From: JAHEEL01 sp963700375
Lineage (GTDB): Bacteria; Actinomycetota; Acidimicrobiia; Spongiisociales; UBA5794
Length of the DNA stretch: 64,000 nt
Assembly (NCBI GenBank): GCA_963700375.1
Contig: CAVOXF010000002.1
Coordinates: 372,001 to 436,000, forward strand
Reading direction: 5' to 3'
Shown here: piece by piece, positions 1 to 7,897 of the stretch
Position numbering within the stretch: position 1 is the first letter of the stretch
Layout of the letters: each line of letters begins with the position of its first letter
Position numbers and translations under genes: made by a program
The notes under the pieces: model-generated
What the model was told of the DNA's origin: nothing
Databases searched by the model: none
What the model saw: only the letters and a program-made list of their open reading frames with translations

Positions 1-32
1 TCGCCGACCTCGAGCGCTACATCACCGGCTAA
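1..32 (+). CDS. 3' end of an unidentified gene
   Basis: The first bases read in frame as ADLERYITG followed by TAA at 30-32. Only nine residues are visible, so the product cannot be named. The stop codon is directly followed by a copy of the family A intergenic repeat, the same arrangement seen after the CBS gene at 20632-21000, which supports this being a true gene end. Confidence 0.5.
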   Translation, partial: ADLERYITG

Positions 33-84
33 CGCCGCGAACCCAGGGTTCTCCACCTTCTATGTGGCGCTGTGGGCCCACAGA
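30..84 (-). repeat. Family A intergenic repeat, copy 1 (reverse)
   Basis: The core palindrome GAACCCAGGGTTC lies at 39-51. Read on the minus strand the element matches the consensus (GTGGGC, then GCGTCACATACGA, then GGTGGAGAACCC and TGGGTTCGCAGCG). It also contains the perfect palindrome CTGTGGGCCCACAG at 70-83. It starts at the stop codon of the upstream gene. Confidence 0.85.
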
Positions 85-97
85 ATCGGAGGCGGCG

Positions 98-470
98 CAA
101 CCCAGACCGCTGCGGAACTCCGGCCAACGTTGATCGGCCTCAACGACCTGCACCTCATCGGCAAGCAGGCCCAGTGGCCCGCGCCTCGGTGTTCAACGTC
201 CTCGACGACTTCACATCGGCGGGCATCGTGACCGCGGCGTCAGCCGATCCGGGGGCTGCCCGGTATGAACTCTCGGACGTGCGCCACGACCATTTCGTTT
301 GCCGCATCTACGGGACGATCCAGGATGTTCGACGCACGATCGCAGTCGAGGACCTCGTCCTCGACACTGATGCCGGGCGTGCCGAGGACACCCACGTCGT
401 GTACTGCGGCTCATGCGCCGATTGTCTGGACCGCACTACCTCATGGGGCCGTGCCTCCGTGTGCGGCGAG
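98..470 (+). pseudogene. Decayed Fur-family regulator
   Basis: The frame that later carries the acetyltransferase encodes, from about 178, ARASVFNVLDDFTSAGIV, then ARYELSDVRHDHFVC and VVYCGSCADC. These match the Fur/Zur/PerR pattern: end of the DNA-binding helix, the HxHF metal motif, and the C-terminal CxxC. The first CxxC is damaged (CRIYG where CxxCG is expected). The N-terminal winged-helix part (TAAELRPTLIGLNDL) is in a different frame at about 107-150. No start codon with a ribosome binding site is visible. It is probably a relic rather than an N-terminal domain of the next gene, although the frame runs open into it. Confidence 0.65.
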
Positions 471-497
471 TCGACCGACCGTCACTACGATCGCATC

Positions 498-1010
498 ATG
501 AACGTCCACATTCGCCCGGCGCGCGCGGCCGACCTCGTTCGCATCAACGAGATCTATGACCACACGGTCGTCGACTCGCACATCTCGTTCGACCTCGAAC
601 CATGGGACCTGGAGCGACGCACGGAGTGGTGGACGCACTACGGCGATACCGGCCCGTACCGGGTCTTCGTCGCCGAAGTGGATGGGTACGTCGTGGGCAT
701 CGCATACAGCAGCCAGTTCCGGGAGAAGGCGGCGTATCGGTCGTCGGTGGAGACGACGGTTGTCGTTGACCCCGGGTTCCGTGCTTCCGGCATCGGCCGC
801 CGCCTCCTCGTTGCGGTGCTCGATACCGTGCAGACCGAGGGTGTCCACCGTGCCTATGCCGTAGTGACGCTGCCGAATGAGGCCTCGATCGGTATCCACG
901 AGGCGCTCGGCTACCGCTTGGTCGGCACACTCGATGAGGTCGGATTCAAGGCCGGCACCTATTGGACGACCGCCATCCTCGAGAAGCGGCTCGATGAGGA
1001 TGGTGAGTGA
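498..1010 (+). CDS. GNAT acetyltransferase, phosphinothricin acetyltransferase-like
   Basis: A 170-residue GNAT-fold N-acetyltransferase that transfers acetyl from acetyl-CoA to an amine. The start IRPARAADLVRINEIYDHTV, the central FREKAAYRSSVETTVVVDP and the acetyl-CoA loop GFRASGIGRRLL follow the PAT/MddA subfamily, which acetylates phosphinothricin, methionine sulfoximine or related amino acids. The C-terminal GYRLVGTLDEVGFKAGTYW also fits. The ATG at 498 is chosen because homology begins there; the frame is open further upstream only because of the Fur relic. The native substrate cannot be read from sequence. Confidence 0.85.
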   Translation: MNVHIRPARAADLVRINEIYDHTVVDSHISFDLEPWDLERRTEWWTHYGDTGPYRVFVAEVDGYVVGIAYSSQFREKAAYRSSVETTVVVDPGFRASGIGRRLLVAVLDTVQTEGVHRAYAVVTLPNEASIGIHEALGYRLVGTLDEVGFKAGTYWTTAILEKRLDEDGE

Positions 1011-1045
1011 TCGCGAGCCGCCCAAGGTCGGGTAGGTTTCTCGGT

Positions 1046-1137
1046 GGAGGCGTCCGGATGCCTGGTGGGTCCCTCGGTCTTCAAAACCGATGAGGGTGCG
1101 AGAGCGCCCTGGCGGGTTCGATTCCCGTCCGCCTCCG
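1046..1137 (+). tRNA. selC: tRNA-Sec (anticodon TCA)
   Basis: A 92-nt tRNA with the selenocysteine hallmarks. It has a perfect 5-bp anticodon stem (TCGGT 1074-1078 with ACCGA 1086-1090) around loop CTTCAAA, anticodon TCA at 1081-1083. The long variable arm has a 7-bp stem AGGGTGC/GCGCCCT with loop GAGA. The T arm GCGGG-TTCGATT-CCCGT is followed by an extended acceptor 3' strand CCGCCTCC pairing with GGAGGCG, then discriminator G. The D loop contains CTGGTGG, common in tRNA-Sec. CCA is not encoded. No selA, selB, selD or obvious selenoprotein lies in this window, so its partners must be elsewhere. Confidence 0.93.
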
Positions 1138-1325
1138 CGAAAGGACCGCTCGCTAGACGCGGGCGGCGAAAGCCATGTGCTGTGCGGGTCGAAGCCTGCG
1201 GGTCGAAGCCGTCGGGCCGTTCGTCCCTGGCGCAGCGCCGGGCAAACGACATACGGTGCACCCATGCAAAGCGGTCAGGTCGGTTTCGTTGGTGATGTCT
1301 TCGTCGCCATGACGGGTGCGTTCGC

Positions 1326-1928
1326 GTGACGGCGCCTCTCGAATCGCGCAGCGGAGGCGTGCCGCCGCCATGGCCCGACGGGAACCCCGACGTCATTCCC
1401 ACCGGGAGCCCCCGCGGCTGGAAGCGGGCGAGGCTCGCAACCGATGGCGAGGTGCACACCGCCGCGCTGTATTCCGATGAACCCGTTGACCTCTGGTCGG
1501 TCACCGACGCCGCGTTCTGCCACATGGGCGGCAACCCGTTCGAACCAGGCCACCTCCAGCACTGCAAATGTGGTCTGCGCGTCTGGGACTCCAGGGCAAG
1601 GCTCGACCGGGACCTCTCGTGCGGGATCTACGCAACGATCCTCCCCATCGCGGTGTTGTGTGCCGTCGTGTGGCAGCCGCCGAGCGTCAAGGAAGAGCGC
1701 TGCCGACGCGTCGCTCGGGCCGAACTGATCGGGGTGTCGGTGCGGAACTACTGCATGCACTGTGCGCGGAGGGGCGTCCGCGGGCTCGTCAACGGGCGAG
1801 CGCTGGGGCGGCACACCTACGAGTTGTGGACGTCCTGCGAAACGTGCGCTGACGACACCTGGATCTCGATCGAAGATGCCGCGAAGAGCCTCGGTGTTCC
1901 GATCCGGGTCGATCCCTGGCTGCCGTAG
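1326..1928 (+). CDS. Hypothetical protein with cysteine pairs
   Basis: A 200-residue soluble protein that I do not recognise. It starts at GTG 1326. The N-terminal 40 residues are Pro/Gly-rich and probably disordered. Cysteine pairs HCKCGLRVW (about 79-87), CMHCARRG (about 143) and CETC (about 175) suggest a metal-binding, perhaps zinc-ribbon, core. No signal peptide or membrane segment is visible. It stands alone between the tRNA-Sec and a small membrane protein. Confidence 0.6.
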   Translation: MTAPLESRSGGVPPPWPDGNPDVIPTGSPRGWKRARLATDGEVHTAALYSDEPVDLWSVTDAAFCHMGGNPFEPGHLQHCKCGLRVWDSRARLDRDLSCGIYATILPIAVLCAVVWQPPSVKEERCRRVARAELIGVSVRNYCMHCARRGVRGLVNGRALGRHTYELWTSCETCADDTWISIEDAAKSLGVPIRVDPWLP

Positions 1929-1959
1929 AGCCTCCCGGCCTGCCGCGTACACTTGCGGT

Positions 1960-2172
1960 ATGGATGCTCCGCGATCTCGGACGACCAGGGTGTTTCTCGT
2001 GCTCGGTATCGCGCTCATCTGTGCGGGGTTCCTCGCGTTCGTGTCGCTGGTGTGGCGATCAGACGGAGCGATCTGGCTCAAGGTGGCTGGCACGGTCGGC
2101 CTCCTCGCAATGGTTGCGTTGGGATCGATCCGTCTCGTGATCGCGTCGCGGCCATACGGCTATCCACGCTGA
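1960..2172 (+). CDS. Small two-helix membrane protein
   Basis: 70 residues from ATG 1960 (MDAPRSRTTRV). Two hydrophobic helices, VFLVLGIALICAGFLAFVSLV and VAGTVGLLAMVALGSIRLVI, are joined by a short loop. There is a basic N terminus and a short basic tail. No family recognised. It lies 34 bases before the PPK2 gene in the same direction, so the two may be cotranscribed. Confidence 0.55.
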   Translation: MDAPRSRTTRVFLVLGIALICAGFLAFVSLVWRSDGAIWLKVAGTVGLLAMVALGSIRLVIASRPYGYPR

Positions 2173-2206
2173 GTCCGCCGCCGTCCCCTGCGCTACGATC
2201 GCCCAC

Positions 2207-3001
2207 ATGGGCGACCGACCGATCATCCCGTCACTGGCCGATGCCGACCTATCTCGACGAATCTCGAAGGGGGAGGCGAGTGAGCGACTCACGGCAGCGC
2301 GAACCCGGATGCTGCAGCTCCGCCTCCAACTTGGCGGGAAGCTCGGCAGGGGAGAGCTCGGCAACGGAGAGCTCGGTCCGCCGGTCTGTTTCGTCTTCGA
2401 GGGATGGGACGCTTCCGGCAAGGGCGGAGTGATCAAGCGATTGGTATCGCCGATGGACCCTCGCCACGTGAACGTCATCACCATCGCCGCGCCATCCGAA
2501 GACGAGCTCCGGCACCACTGGCTGCAACGCTTCTGGCCCCATTTGCCGGGATGGGGCGATGTCGTGGTTCTCGATCGCTCCTGGTACGGCCGCGTCCTCG
2601 TGGAGCGGGTCGAGGGCTTCGCCGATGTTGAGCAGTGGCGGCGCGCCTACACCGAGATCATCGACTTCGAACGGACGCTGGTTGCCGAAGGCACGATCTT
2701 CGCAAAGTTCTGGATGCACGTATCGCCCGAGGAGCAGCTCGAGCGGTTCGAAGCCCGCCGTGTGAACCCGCTCAAGCAATGGAAGCTAACCGACGAGGAT
2801 TGGCGGAACCGGGAGAAGCGAGCCCAGTACGAGGTGGCCGTCGACGAGATGCTCGCTCGAACGTCATGGGACAAGGCGCCCTGGTTCGTGATCCCAGGCG
2901 AGTCGAAGAAGCTGGCCCGGGTCGAGGTACTCGAGACCGCGATCGCCGTCGTGGAAGCGGGAATGCGCGAGCACGGGATGGAGCCGGTACCGGAGTTGTG
3001 A
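2207..3001 (+). CDS. ppk2: Polyphosphate kinase 2 family protein
   Basis: 264 residues. Transfers phosphate between polyphosphate and nucleotides. The P-loop FEGWDASGKGG is at about 64-74. The Walker B region is VVVLDRSWYGRVLVERVEG, and the lid region KQWKLTDEDWRNREK follows; all three are diagnostic of PPK2. Length suits a one-domain enzyme, but whether it phosphorylates NMP or NDP is not decidable here. A short Gly/Glu-rich insertion (GRGEL then GNGEL, residues 48-57), made by a 15-bp tandem repeat, sits just before the P-loop strand and is not part of the usual family core. Confidence 0.93.
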   Translation: MGDRPIIPSLADADLSRRISKGEASERLTAARTRMLQLRLQLGGKLGRGELGNGELGPPVCFVFEGWDASGKGGVIKRLVSPMDPRHVNVITIAAPSEDELRHHWLQRFWPHLPGWGDVVVLDRSWYGRVLVERVEGFADVEQWRRAYTEIIDFERTLVAEGTIFAKFWMHVSPEEQLERFEARRVNPLKQWKLTDEDWRNREKRAQYEVAVDEMLARTSWDKAPWFVIPGESKKLARVEVLETAIAVVEAGMREHGMEPVPEL

Positions 3002-3004
3002 GTC

Positions 3005-3025
3005 ACCGGTCGCCGGCCGCCAGTC
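3005..3025. repeat. Family C heptad run (GCCRGTC x3)
   Basis: Three consecutive 7-mers ACCGGTC, GCCGGCC and GCCAGTC directly after the PPK2 stop codon. The same heptad unit, on either strand, recurs in intergenic DNA at 12704-12724, 40624-40650 and 61811-61824. Confidence 0.6.
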
Positions 3026-3060
3026 GAGATCGGGAGGCGCGGCCGGCCGCATCGTCGGCT

Positions 3061-3132
3061 TCGGGATCCCAGAGGCTCCCCTGGATCGTCGCTGGCGCTC
3101 CTCCGCGTCCCCCCGTCCTTCGGCCGGGGCTG
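3061..3132. terminator. Family B element with hairpin, between convergent genes
   Basis: Bases 3111-3129 can fold as CCCCGTCC-TTC-GGCCGGGG (8-bp stem with one mismatch). The surrounding segment (TCGGG.TCCCAGAG..CCCCTG..TCGTCGCT..CCTCC.CGTCCCCCCG) closely matches 34326-34393. Both copies separate convergent genes, here PPK2 and the acyl-CoA ligase, so a bidirectional terminator is the simplest reading. No T-run is obvious. Confidence 0.6.
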
Positions 3133-3197
3133 ACAGAAGACGCGCATCTCCACGCGAAGGTGCCCGTCGAGCTCGTCGCTAGCGGCCCTTCTTCTTC

Positions 3198-4994
3198 CTA
3201 CTTCTCGTAGAGTCTTTCTATGTCGTCGCCGTAGCGGTCGAGGACGGCTTTGCGCTTCACCTTCAGGCTGGGGGTGAGCATCCCGTTCTCCGGGCTGAAC
3301 GCTTCATCCTCGAGCACGAACCCCCGTACCCGTTCGTAGCCCTTGATCGGACCGGAGAGCCGGTCGATCTCGCGCTGGTACAAGTCGTTGACCATCTCGC
3401 TCTCGAGAAGGGCTTCTTCCGACAGGTCGCCGAGCCCGTGGTCCGCCGCCCACTTCGTGAGGGCCTCCATGTCCGGGACGATCACGGCCACGTTGTACGG
3501 GCGCTGTTCGCCGTACACCATGATGTTGGTGACATACCCGGATAGCTGCAGCTGCTCCTCGATCGGTGACGGCACGACGTACTTGCCGTTCTCCAGCTTG
3601 TACTGCTCCTTGATCCGTCCCCGGATGAAGATGAACCCGTCCTGGTCGCGGTACCCGAGATCGCCCGATCGGAATCCGTGGTCGACGGTGAGCGCCTTCT
3701 CGTTCTCCTCCGGCAGATTGAAGTAGCCGAGCATGACGTTGGGACCGTGAATGACGAGTTCGCCGATCTCCGGGTCGCCGGTCACCTCGCGATCGATGTC
3801 GATGGTGACTCCGGGAATCTCCTTGCCGATGGACCCCACGCGTCGATACGCCGGCGTGTTCGCTGCTGCGACCGGTGAGGTCTCGGTGAGCCCGTAGCCT
3901 TCGTAGACGGTCATGCCGAGCGCCGAGATGAAGTCCGCCACCTCGACCGAGATCGCCGCACCGCCGGAGATCGAATACCTGAGGCGGCCGCCAAAGCCGG
4001 CTCGCACCTTGGAGAAGACCAGCTTGTCGTACAGGTCGTGCTGCATCTCAACCCAACGCGTGGTCGTGCCGCTCGCGGCGAGTGCGATTCGCTTCCTCTC
4101 GTTGGCGAGCGCCCGATCGAAGAGCTTCTTCGTGACACCGCCCTTGGCAGCCATCATCTTCTGGAGGGCGTCGTACAGGCGGTTGTAGACCGCAGGCACC
4201 GACACCAGGATCGTCGGCCTGAGATCCGCCAGGTCGTCCATCAACGTCTGCGCGCTGGTGAGGCCGGCGGATGCGCCGGCGCCGATCATGAAGTGCAGAT
4301 CGATCGTCTGTCCGAACGAATGCGCCCACGGCAGGAACGACGCGGTGCGGTCGTCGGGCCCGATCTCGAACATGTCGGGGAACACGTTGACGTTGCTCGT
4401 GATGTTGCCGTGGGACAGCATCACGCCCTTCGGTTGCCCCGTTGTCCCCGATGTGTAGATGAGGCAGGCGAGGTCTTCGGAGGCCGGTTGGACGGCGTCG
4501 ACCAGAGCGTCGGCGCCGCGGGCCAGCATCTCGGCCCACGTGATCGAGTCTCCGCCGGCTTCGCCGCGTATCACAACGATCTGACCGAGGTCGGGGAGGT
4601 CGTAGCGGAGATCGTCGAGCTGGGCCCGGATCCCGTCGTCACCGACGATGACGATCTTGGCACCGGAGTTGCCGAGGATGAACTTCCACTCCTTGGCGAG
4701 TTGCGCTTCGTACATGGGTACCCATGCCGCCCCCAAGCCATAGGTCGCGTAGGCCCCGACCGCCCATTCGATCCTGTTGTCCGAGATCACCGCGACACGG
4801 TCGCCGGCCCGGATGCCAAGTCCTGCAAGTCCTCCGCGGGCGTGGTCGACCTTCTTGCCGAATTCGCCGTAGGTGATCCACCGCCACCCATCGGTGTGGC
4901 GCGTTCCGAACAATTGATTGTCGGTGAAACGTCCGACGCTGGACTCGTATAGCTCGACGAGGTTCCGGAAGTTCGTTCCCACGTGTGCCTCCAT
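3198..4994 (-). CDS. Long-chain acyl-CoA synthetase (FadD15-like)
   Basis: 598 residues. Adenylate-forming ligase that activates fatty acids to acyl-CoA with ATP. The AMP-binding motif YTSGTTGQPKGVMLSH is at about 180-195. The A5 region YEGYGLTETSPV, the A7/A8 region FRSGDLGYRDQDGFIFIRGR and the LENGKYVVPSPIEE segment typical of bacterial long-chain ligases follow. The ATG at 4994 is preceded by GAGAGAG and starts where homology starts; another in-frame ATG at 5024 would add ten residues. It is divergent from the HTH protein at 5073 across a short shared promoter region. Confidence 0.92.
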   Translation of the reverse strand: MEAHVGTNFRNLVELYESSVGRFTDNQLFGTRHTDGWRWITYGEFGKKVDHARGGLAGLGIRAGDRVAVISDNRIEWAVGAYATYGLGAAWVPMYEAQLAKEWKFILGNSGAKIVIVGDDGIRAQLDDLRYDLPDLGQIVVIRGEAGGDSITWAEMLARGADALVDAVQPASEDLACLIYTSGTTGQPKGVMLSHGNITSNVNVFPDMFEIGPDDRTASFLPWAHSFGQTIDLHFMIGAGASAGLTSAQTLMDDLADLRPTILVSVPAVYNRLYDALQKMMAAKGGVTKKLFDRALANERKRIALAASGTTTRWVEMQHDLYDKLVFSKVRAGFGGRLRYSISGGAAISVEVADFISALGMTVYEGYGLTETSPVAAANTPAYRRVGSIGKEIPGVTIDIDREVTGDPEIGELVIHGPNVMLGYFNLPEENEKALTVDHGFRSGDLGYRDQDGFIFIRGRIKEQYKLENGKYVVPSPIEEQLQLSGYVTNIMVYGEQRPYNVAVIVPDMEALTKWAADHGLGDLSEEALLESEMVNDLYQREIDRLSGPIKGYERVRGFVLEDEAFSPENGMLTPSLKVKRKAVLDRYGDDIERLYEK

Positions 4995-5072
4995 GTTCGC
5001 TCTCTCTCGACGATAGTGAATCATGAAGCCGCATAGGCCGTGGCAACTCCCCGGCGCGGATATCCTGGCCTC

Positions 5073-5594
5073 ATGAGCGATCCGAAAACCTTCGGGCAAG
5101 TCCTCCGGCAGGCACGCCTTGCGAAGGGGATGTCGATGGGGCAGCTCGCCGCCTCGGTCGAACGATCGACGGCATCCGTTCGACGGTGGGAACGGGACGA
5201 GGGTGCTCCTGCCAGGGAGATCATCGATCAACTCGCGACCGTGCTCGGCCTCGACGGCGAGGACCTTGCCCTGATCGGTACCCCGTCGGTCCCGCCCGCC
5301 ACGCCTCAATCGCCCGCTCCGCCGGGGCCTGTGATGCAGACCTCGTCCCAAGCGACGCAGGCGGGCGTCAGTCGCATTACGGGCGTCACCCCGGTGACGG
5401 AACCCGAGTCGACGGGCCTCAGGGGTTGGTACTCGACGCTGTACGACCCCGCCAATCCATGGCTCGGATATCTCCGCGCCGCACTCACGGTGGTCATCCT
5501 GCTCATCCTTGCCTGGCTCCTGGTGTGGGCGCTTGCAGGACTCTTCGAGGCGGTCGGCGAAGTCTGGGACTTGATGTGGGTTGAGGAAGCCTGA
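5073..5594 (+). CDS. XRE-type HTH protein with C-terminal membrane helix
   Basis: 173 residues. The N-terminal helix-turn-helix (about 6-65, FGQVLRQARLAKGMSMGQLA then STASVRRWERDEGAP) is of the Cro/C1 type. A Pro/Ala-rich linker follows, then one hydrophobic helix near 135-155 (AALTVVILLILAWLLVWALAG) and a short acidic tail. The layout suggests a membrane-tethered DNA-binding regulator, loosely like RodZ. Divergent position next to the acyl-CoA ligase makes that gene a candidate target, but this is inference. Confidence 0.75.
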   Translation: MSDPKTFGQVLRQARLAKGMSMGQLAASVERSTASVRRWERDEGAPAREIIDQLATVLGLDGEDLALIGTPSVPPATPQSPAPPGPVMQTSSQATQAGVSRITGVTPVTEPESTGLRGWYSTLYDPANPWLGYLRAALTVVILLILAWLLVWALAGLFEAVGEVWDLMWVEEA

Positions 5595-5599
5595 GCCGA

Positions 5600-6316
5600 C
5601 TAGCCAATCGCCCGGATGATCAGGCCGATGGCGCCTGTCGTGGACAGAATCAGGATTGTCACCTTGGCGAACCGTTGTGGAACGAGATTCCCGAACCGGA
5701 GGCTTGCCGCATAGCCGAGGGCCAGAGCCGGGAACAGGATGAGGGCCACGAGCACGTCATCCCACGTGATGTTCCCAGACGCGACTCTGCCGATCAAGGT
5801 GATGGTGAGGCCGAGGGTGAACACCACTGCGAGGTTCGAGCGGCGTGTCGGACCGTCGTCTCGCGAGTACAGGAGCGCGAGCGGTGGGCCACCGAGCGAG
5901 GCAACGAAGCTCGAGACACCTGAGAGGGTACCGGCTCCGAACTCGGTGAGTTTCGTACGGCGCACGTTGTGGCCGGCGGCGATGATCGCGACGGCGAGCA
6001 GCACCGCTGCCGCGATCGCGAGGTCGAGCAAACGTTGTGTGGCGACGGCGAGCAGGCCGACGCCGAGGAGCACTCCCGGGATGCGTCCGGCCACGATCCA
6101 CTTGACGTTGGAGAGCTGGACATGGCTTCGCTCACGCCATGCCATCGAGATGGTCATTGGCATGGTGATCAACAACTGCGGTACCGGGGCCAGCGCCGGG
6201 TCGATGAGGGCGAGGATCGGAACTGACACCATCGCGAAGCCGACGCCAACGACACCCTGGATGGCCGCAGCAAGAAAGGTCACCAGCAGCGCAACGATGA
6301 GACCGACGAGGGACAT
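5600..6316 (-). CDS. TauE/SafE family transporter
   Basis: 238 residues with about eight hydrophobic helices. The N-terminal half carries AAAIQGVVGVGFAMVSVPIL and the second half SGVSSFVASLGGPPLALL, the two repeats with Gly-rich motifs typical of the TauE/SafE (DUF81) family of anion exporters, proposed for sulfite, sulfoacetate and similar compounds. The ATG at 6316 is where the membrane domain starts. It is convergent with the HTH protein (5-base gap) and divergent from the YibE/F gene. Substrate unknown. Confidence 0.85.
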   Translation of the reverse strand: MSLVGLIVALLVTFLAAAIQGVVGVGFAMVSVPILALIDPALAPVPQLLITMPMTISMAWRERSHVQLSNVKWIVAGRIPGVLLGVGLLAVATQRLLDLAIAAAVLLAVAIIAAGHNVRRTKLTEFGAGTLSGVSSFVASLGGPPLALLYSRDDGPTRRSNLAVVFTLGLTITLIGRVASGNITWDDVLVALILFPALALGYAASLRFGNLVPQRFAKVTILILSTTGAIGLIIRAIG

Positions 6317-6372
6317 GCGTGAAAGATAGGGGCGGGCGCCGACCCACCAACCGAGGCTGCGATACTTGGCGG

Positions 6373-7812
6373 ATGGCCGAGGAAGAACCGATCGAATCCG
6401 ATCAGGCCGACGAGTGGCAAGCCTACGTCGAGGGGCGCGACCCGCTCGAGCCCGGGAACCGACGACGCGTCGACCCGTTCGTGGTGTTTGCCGTGGCACT
6501 CGGCGTCGTCATCACCCTCGGCATGATCCTGTTGCGGCCAACGGGGGTATCGCAGGAGCAGGCCGACGACCTCGCAGCCCTCGGGGTCCCGACCGACTTT
6601 CACCATGCGACCGTCAACGATGTCGCAGAAGCGCCGTGCACCGGAATCGAGACAGAGACCTGCACCATCGTTCGCTTCGAACTCCGTGACGGCCCCGAGG
6701 CCGGCTTCGTGTTCGTTCAGGAGTTTCTGCCCGGTGCCGTAACGCCGGTGTTCTCCCCGGGAGACCGTGTGGTGTTGTCGCGCGTCGCCCCCACCGGGAC
6801 GATCACCGCTGTCGCACCATCTCCGTGCTCGTTCGATCCAGAAACCGACTGCGTCGCCATCGGGCTCCTGATCGATGACAACGGCGACCGACGAGAGGCC
6901 GCATTTGAGGCCTATCTGGGGGAAGACGCCGCCACGGTCGCCGTCGGCGAAGAGGTGCTCGTCGACTACGTCTACGACCGGGACCGGCTGGAGATCCTTT
7001 CGGTACGACCGGTCGATCCGCAGTCGATCTATCAATTCGCCGATTTCGATCGCCGACTCGTACTCGTGCTCGTCGCCGTCGCGTTTGCCCTCGTTGTTGT
7101 CGTACTCGGCGGATGGCGCGGTGCGACCGCGCTCGTCGGCCTCGTGGCAAGTGTGTTGATTCTGCTGATGTTCGTGCTTCCGGCGATCCTCGACGGGAGG
7201 AGCCCTGTGCTCGTCGCGGTGTTCGGCTCTGCAGCTATCGCGTTCGTCACCATGTATCTCGCGCACGGATTCGGCCGCATGACCACGATTGCGCTGGCCG
7301 GAATGACCGCTGCGCTGCTCCTCACCGCGATCCTTTCCGCCATCGTCGTCGACCTGGCAAGGTTCACCGGGTTCGTCACCGAGGAGACATCGTTGCTGAC
7401 GTTCTTCGAAGGTATCGACGTCACCGGACTGCTCCTTGCGGGGATCGTCCTCGGCGCAGCAGGTGCGCTGGACGACGTGACGATCACCCAGGCGGCAACA
7501 GTGTGGGAATTGAAGGCCGCCGATCCTTCGCTGGGACACACCGGGCTCTTCCGAAGCGCGCTCCGGGTCGGGCGAGACCACATCGCTTCGATCGTCAACA
7601 CGCTCTTGCTCGCCTATGCCGGGGCTTCTCTGCCGCTCCTCGTGCTGTTCGTCCTCGCCAGGCAGTCGCTCGGAACCATCGCCAACAGCGAGGTTGTTGC
7701 GATTGAGATCGTGCGGACGCTCGTGGGGAGCATCGGTCTGGTTGCGGCGGTCCCGCTGACGACCTGGCTTGCGGCTCGCTTCGCTCCTGCGAAGACCGAA
7801 TCTGCGAATTAG
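6373..7812 (+). CDS. YibE/F-like multi-pass membrane protein
   Basis: 479 residues. One N-terminal helix (FVVFAVALGVVITLGMILL) is followed by an extracytoplasmic beta-rich domain with two cysteine pairs (APCTGIETETC and SPCSFDPETDC). Then come about eight helices with ALDDVTITQAATVWELK and SIVNTLLLAYAGASLPLLV, the signature of the YibE/F family. That family is of uncertain function; relatives are implicated in transport. The start at 6373 is upstream of the first helix. It is monocistronic, placed before the oxidase operon. Confidence 0.85.
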   Translation: MAEEEPIESDQADEWQAYVEGRDPLEPGNRRRVDPFVVFAVALGVVITLGMILLRPTGVSQEQADDLAALGVPTDFHHATVNDVAEAPCTGIETETCTIVRFELRDGPEAGFVFVQEFLPGAVTPVFSPGDRVVLSRVAPTGTITAVAPSPCSFDPETDCVAIGLLIDDNGDRREAAFEAYLGEDAATVAVGEEVLVDYVYDRDRLEILSVRPVDPQSIYQFADFDRRLVLVLVAVAFALVVVVLGGWRGATALVGLVASVLILLMFVLPAILDGRSPVLVAVFGSAAIAFVTMYLAHGFGRMTTIALAGMTAALLLTAILSAIVVDLARFTGFVTEETSLLTFFEGIDVTGLLLAGIVLGAAGALDDVTITQAATVWELKAADPSLGHTGLFRSALRVGRDHIASIVNTLLLAYAGASLPLLVLFVLARQSLGTIANSEVVAIEIVRTLVGSIGLVAAVPLTTWLAARFAPAKTESAN

Positions 7813-7897
7813 CCTCAATCTCCGACAAAGCCGTTGCTGCAAAAGCTTCGGTGGTTTACTATCCCGCCCACTTCGGTCGCCGTCCCCGGGGAACTAC

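Noticed and set aside
39..51. Core GAACCCAGGGTTC as a simple Rho-independent terminator stem
   Set aside because: The palindrome has a one-base centre, cannot form a stable hairpin with a normal loop, and has no T-run; a binding site or element core is more likely.
441..1265. Long minus-strand open frames opposite the GNAT gene and tRNA-Sec
   Set aside because: Arg/Pro-rich shadow translations typical of high-GC DNA; the plus strand has clear homology and a structured tRNA.
6280..7842. 520-codon minus-strand open frame opposite the YibE/F gene
   Set aside because: Low-complexity Asp/Arg/His translation with no domain; the plus-strand frame has a recognised family and membrane helices.
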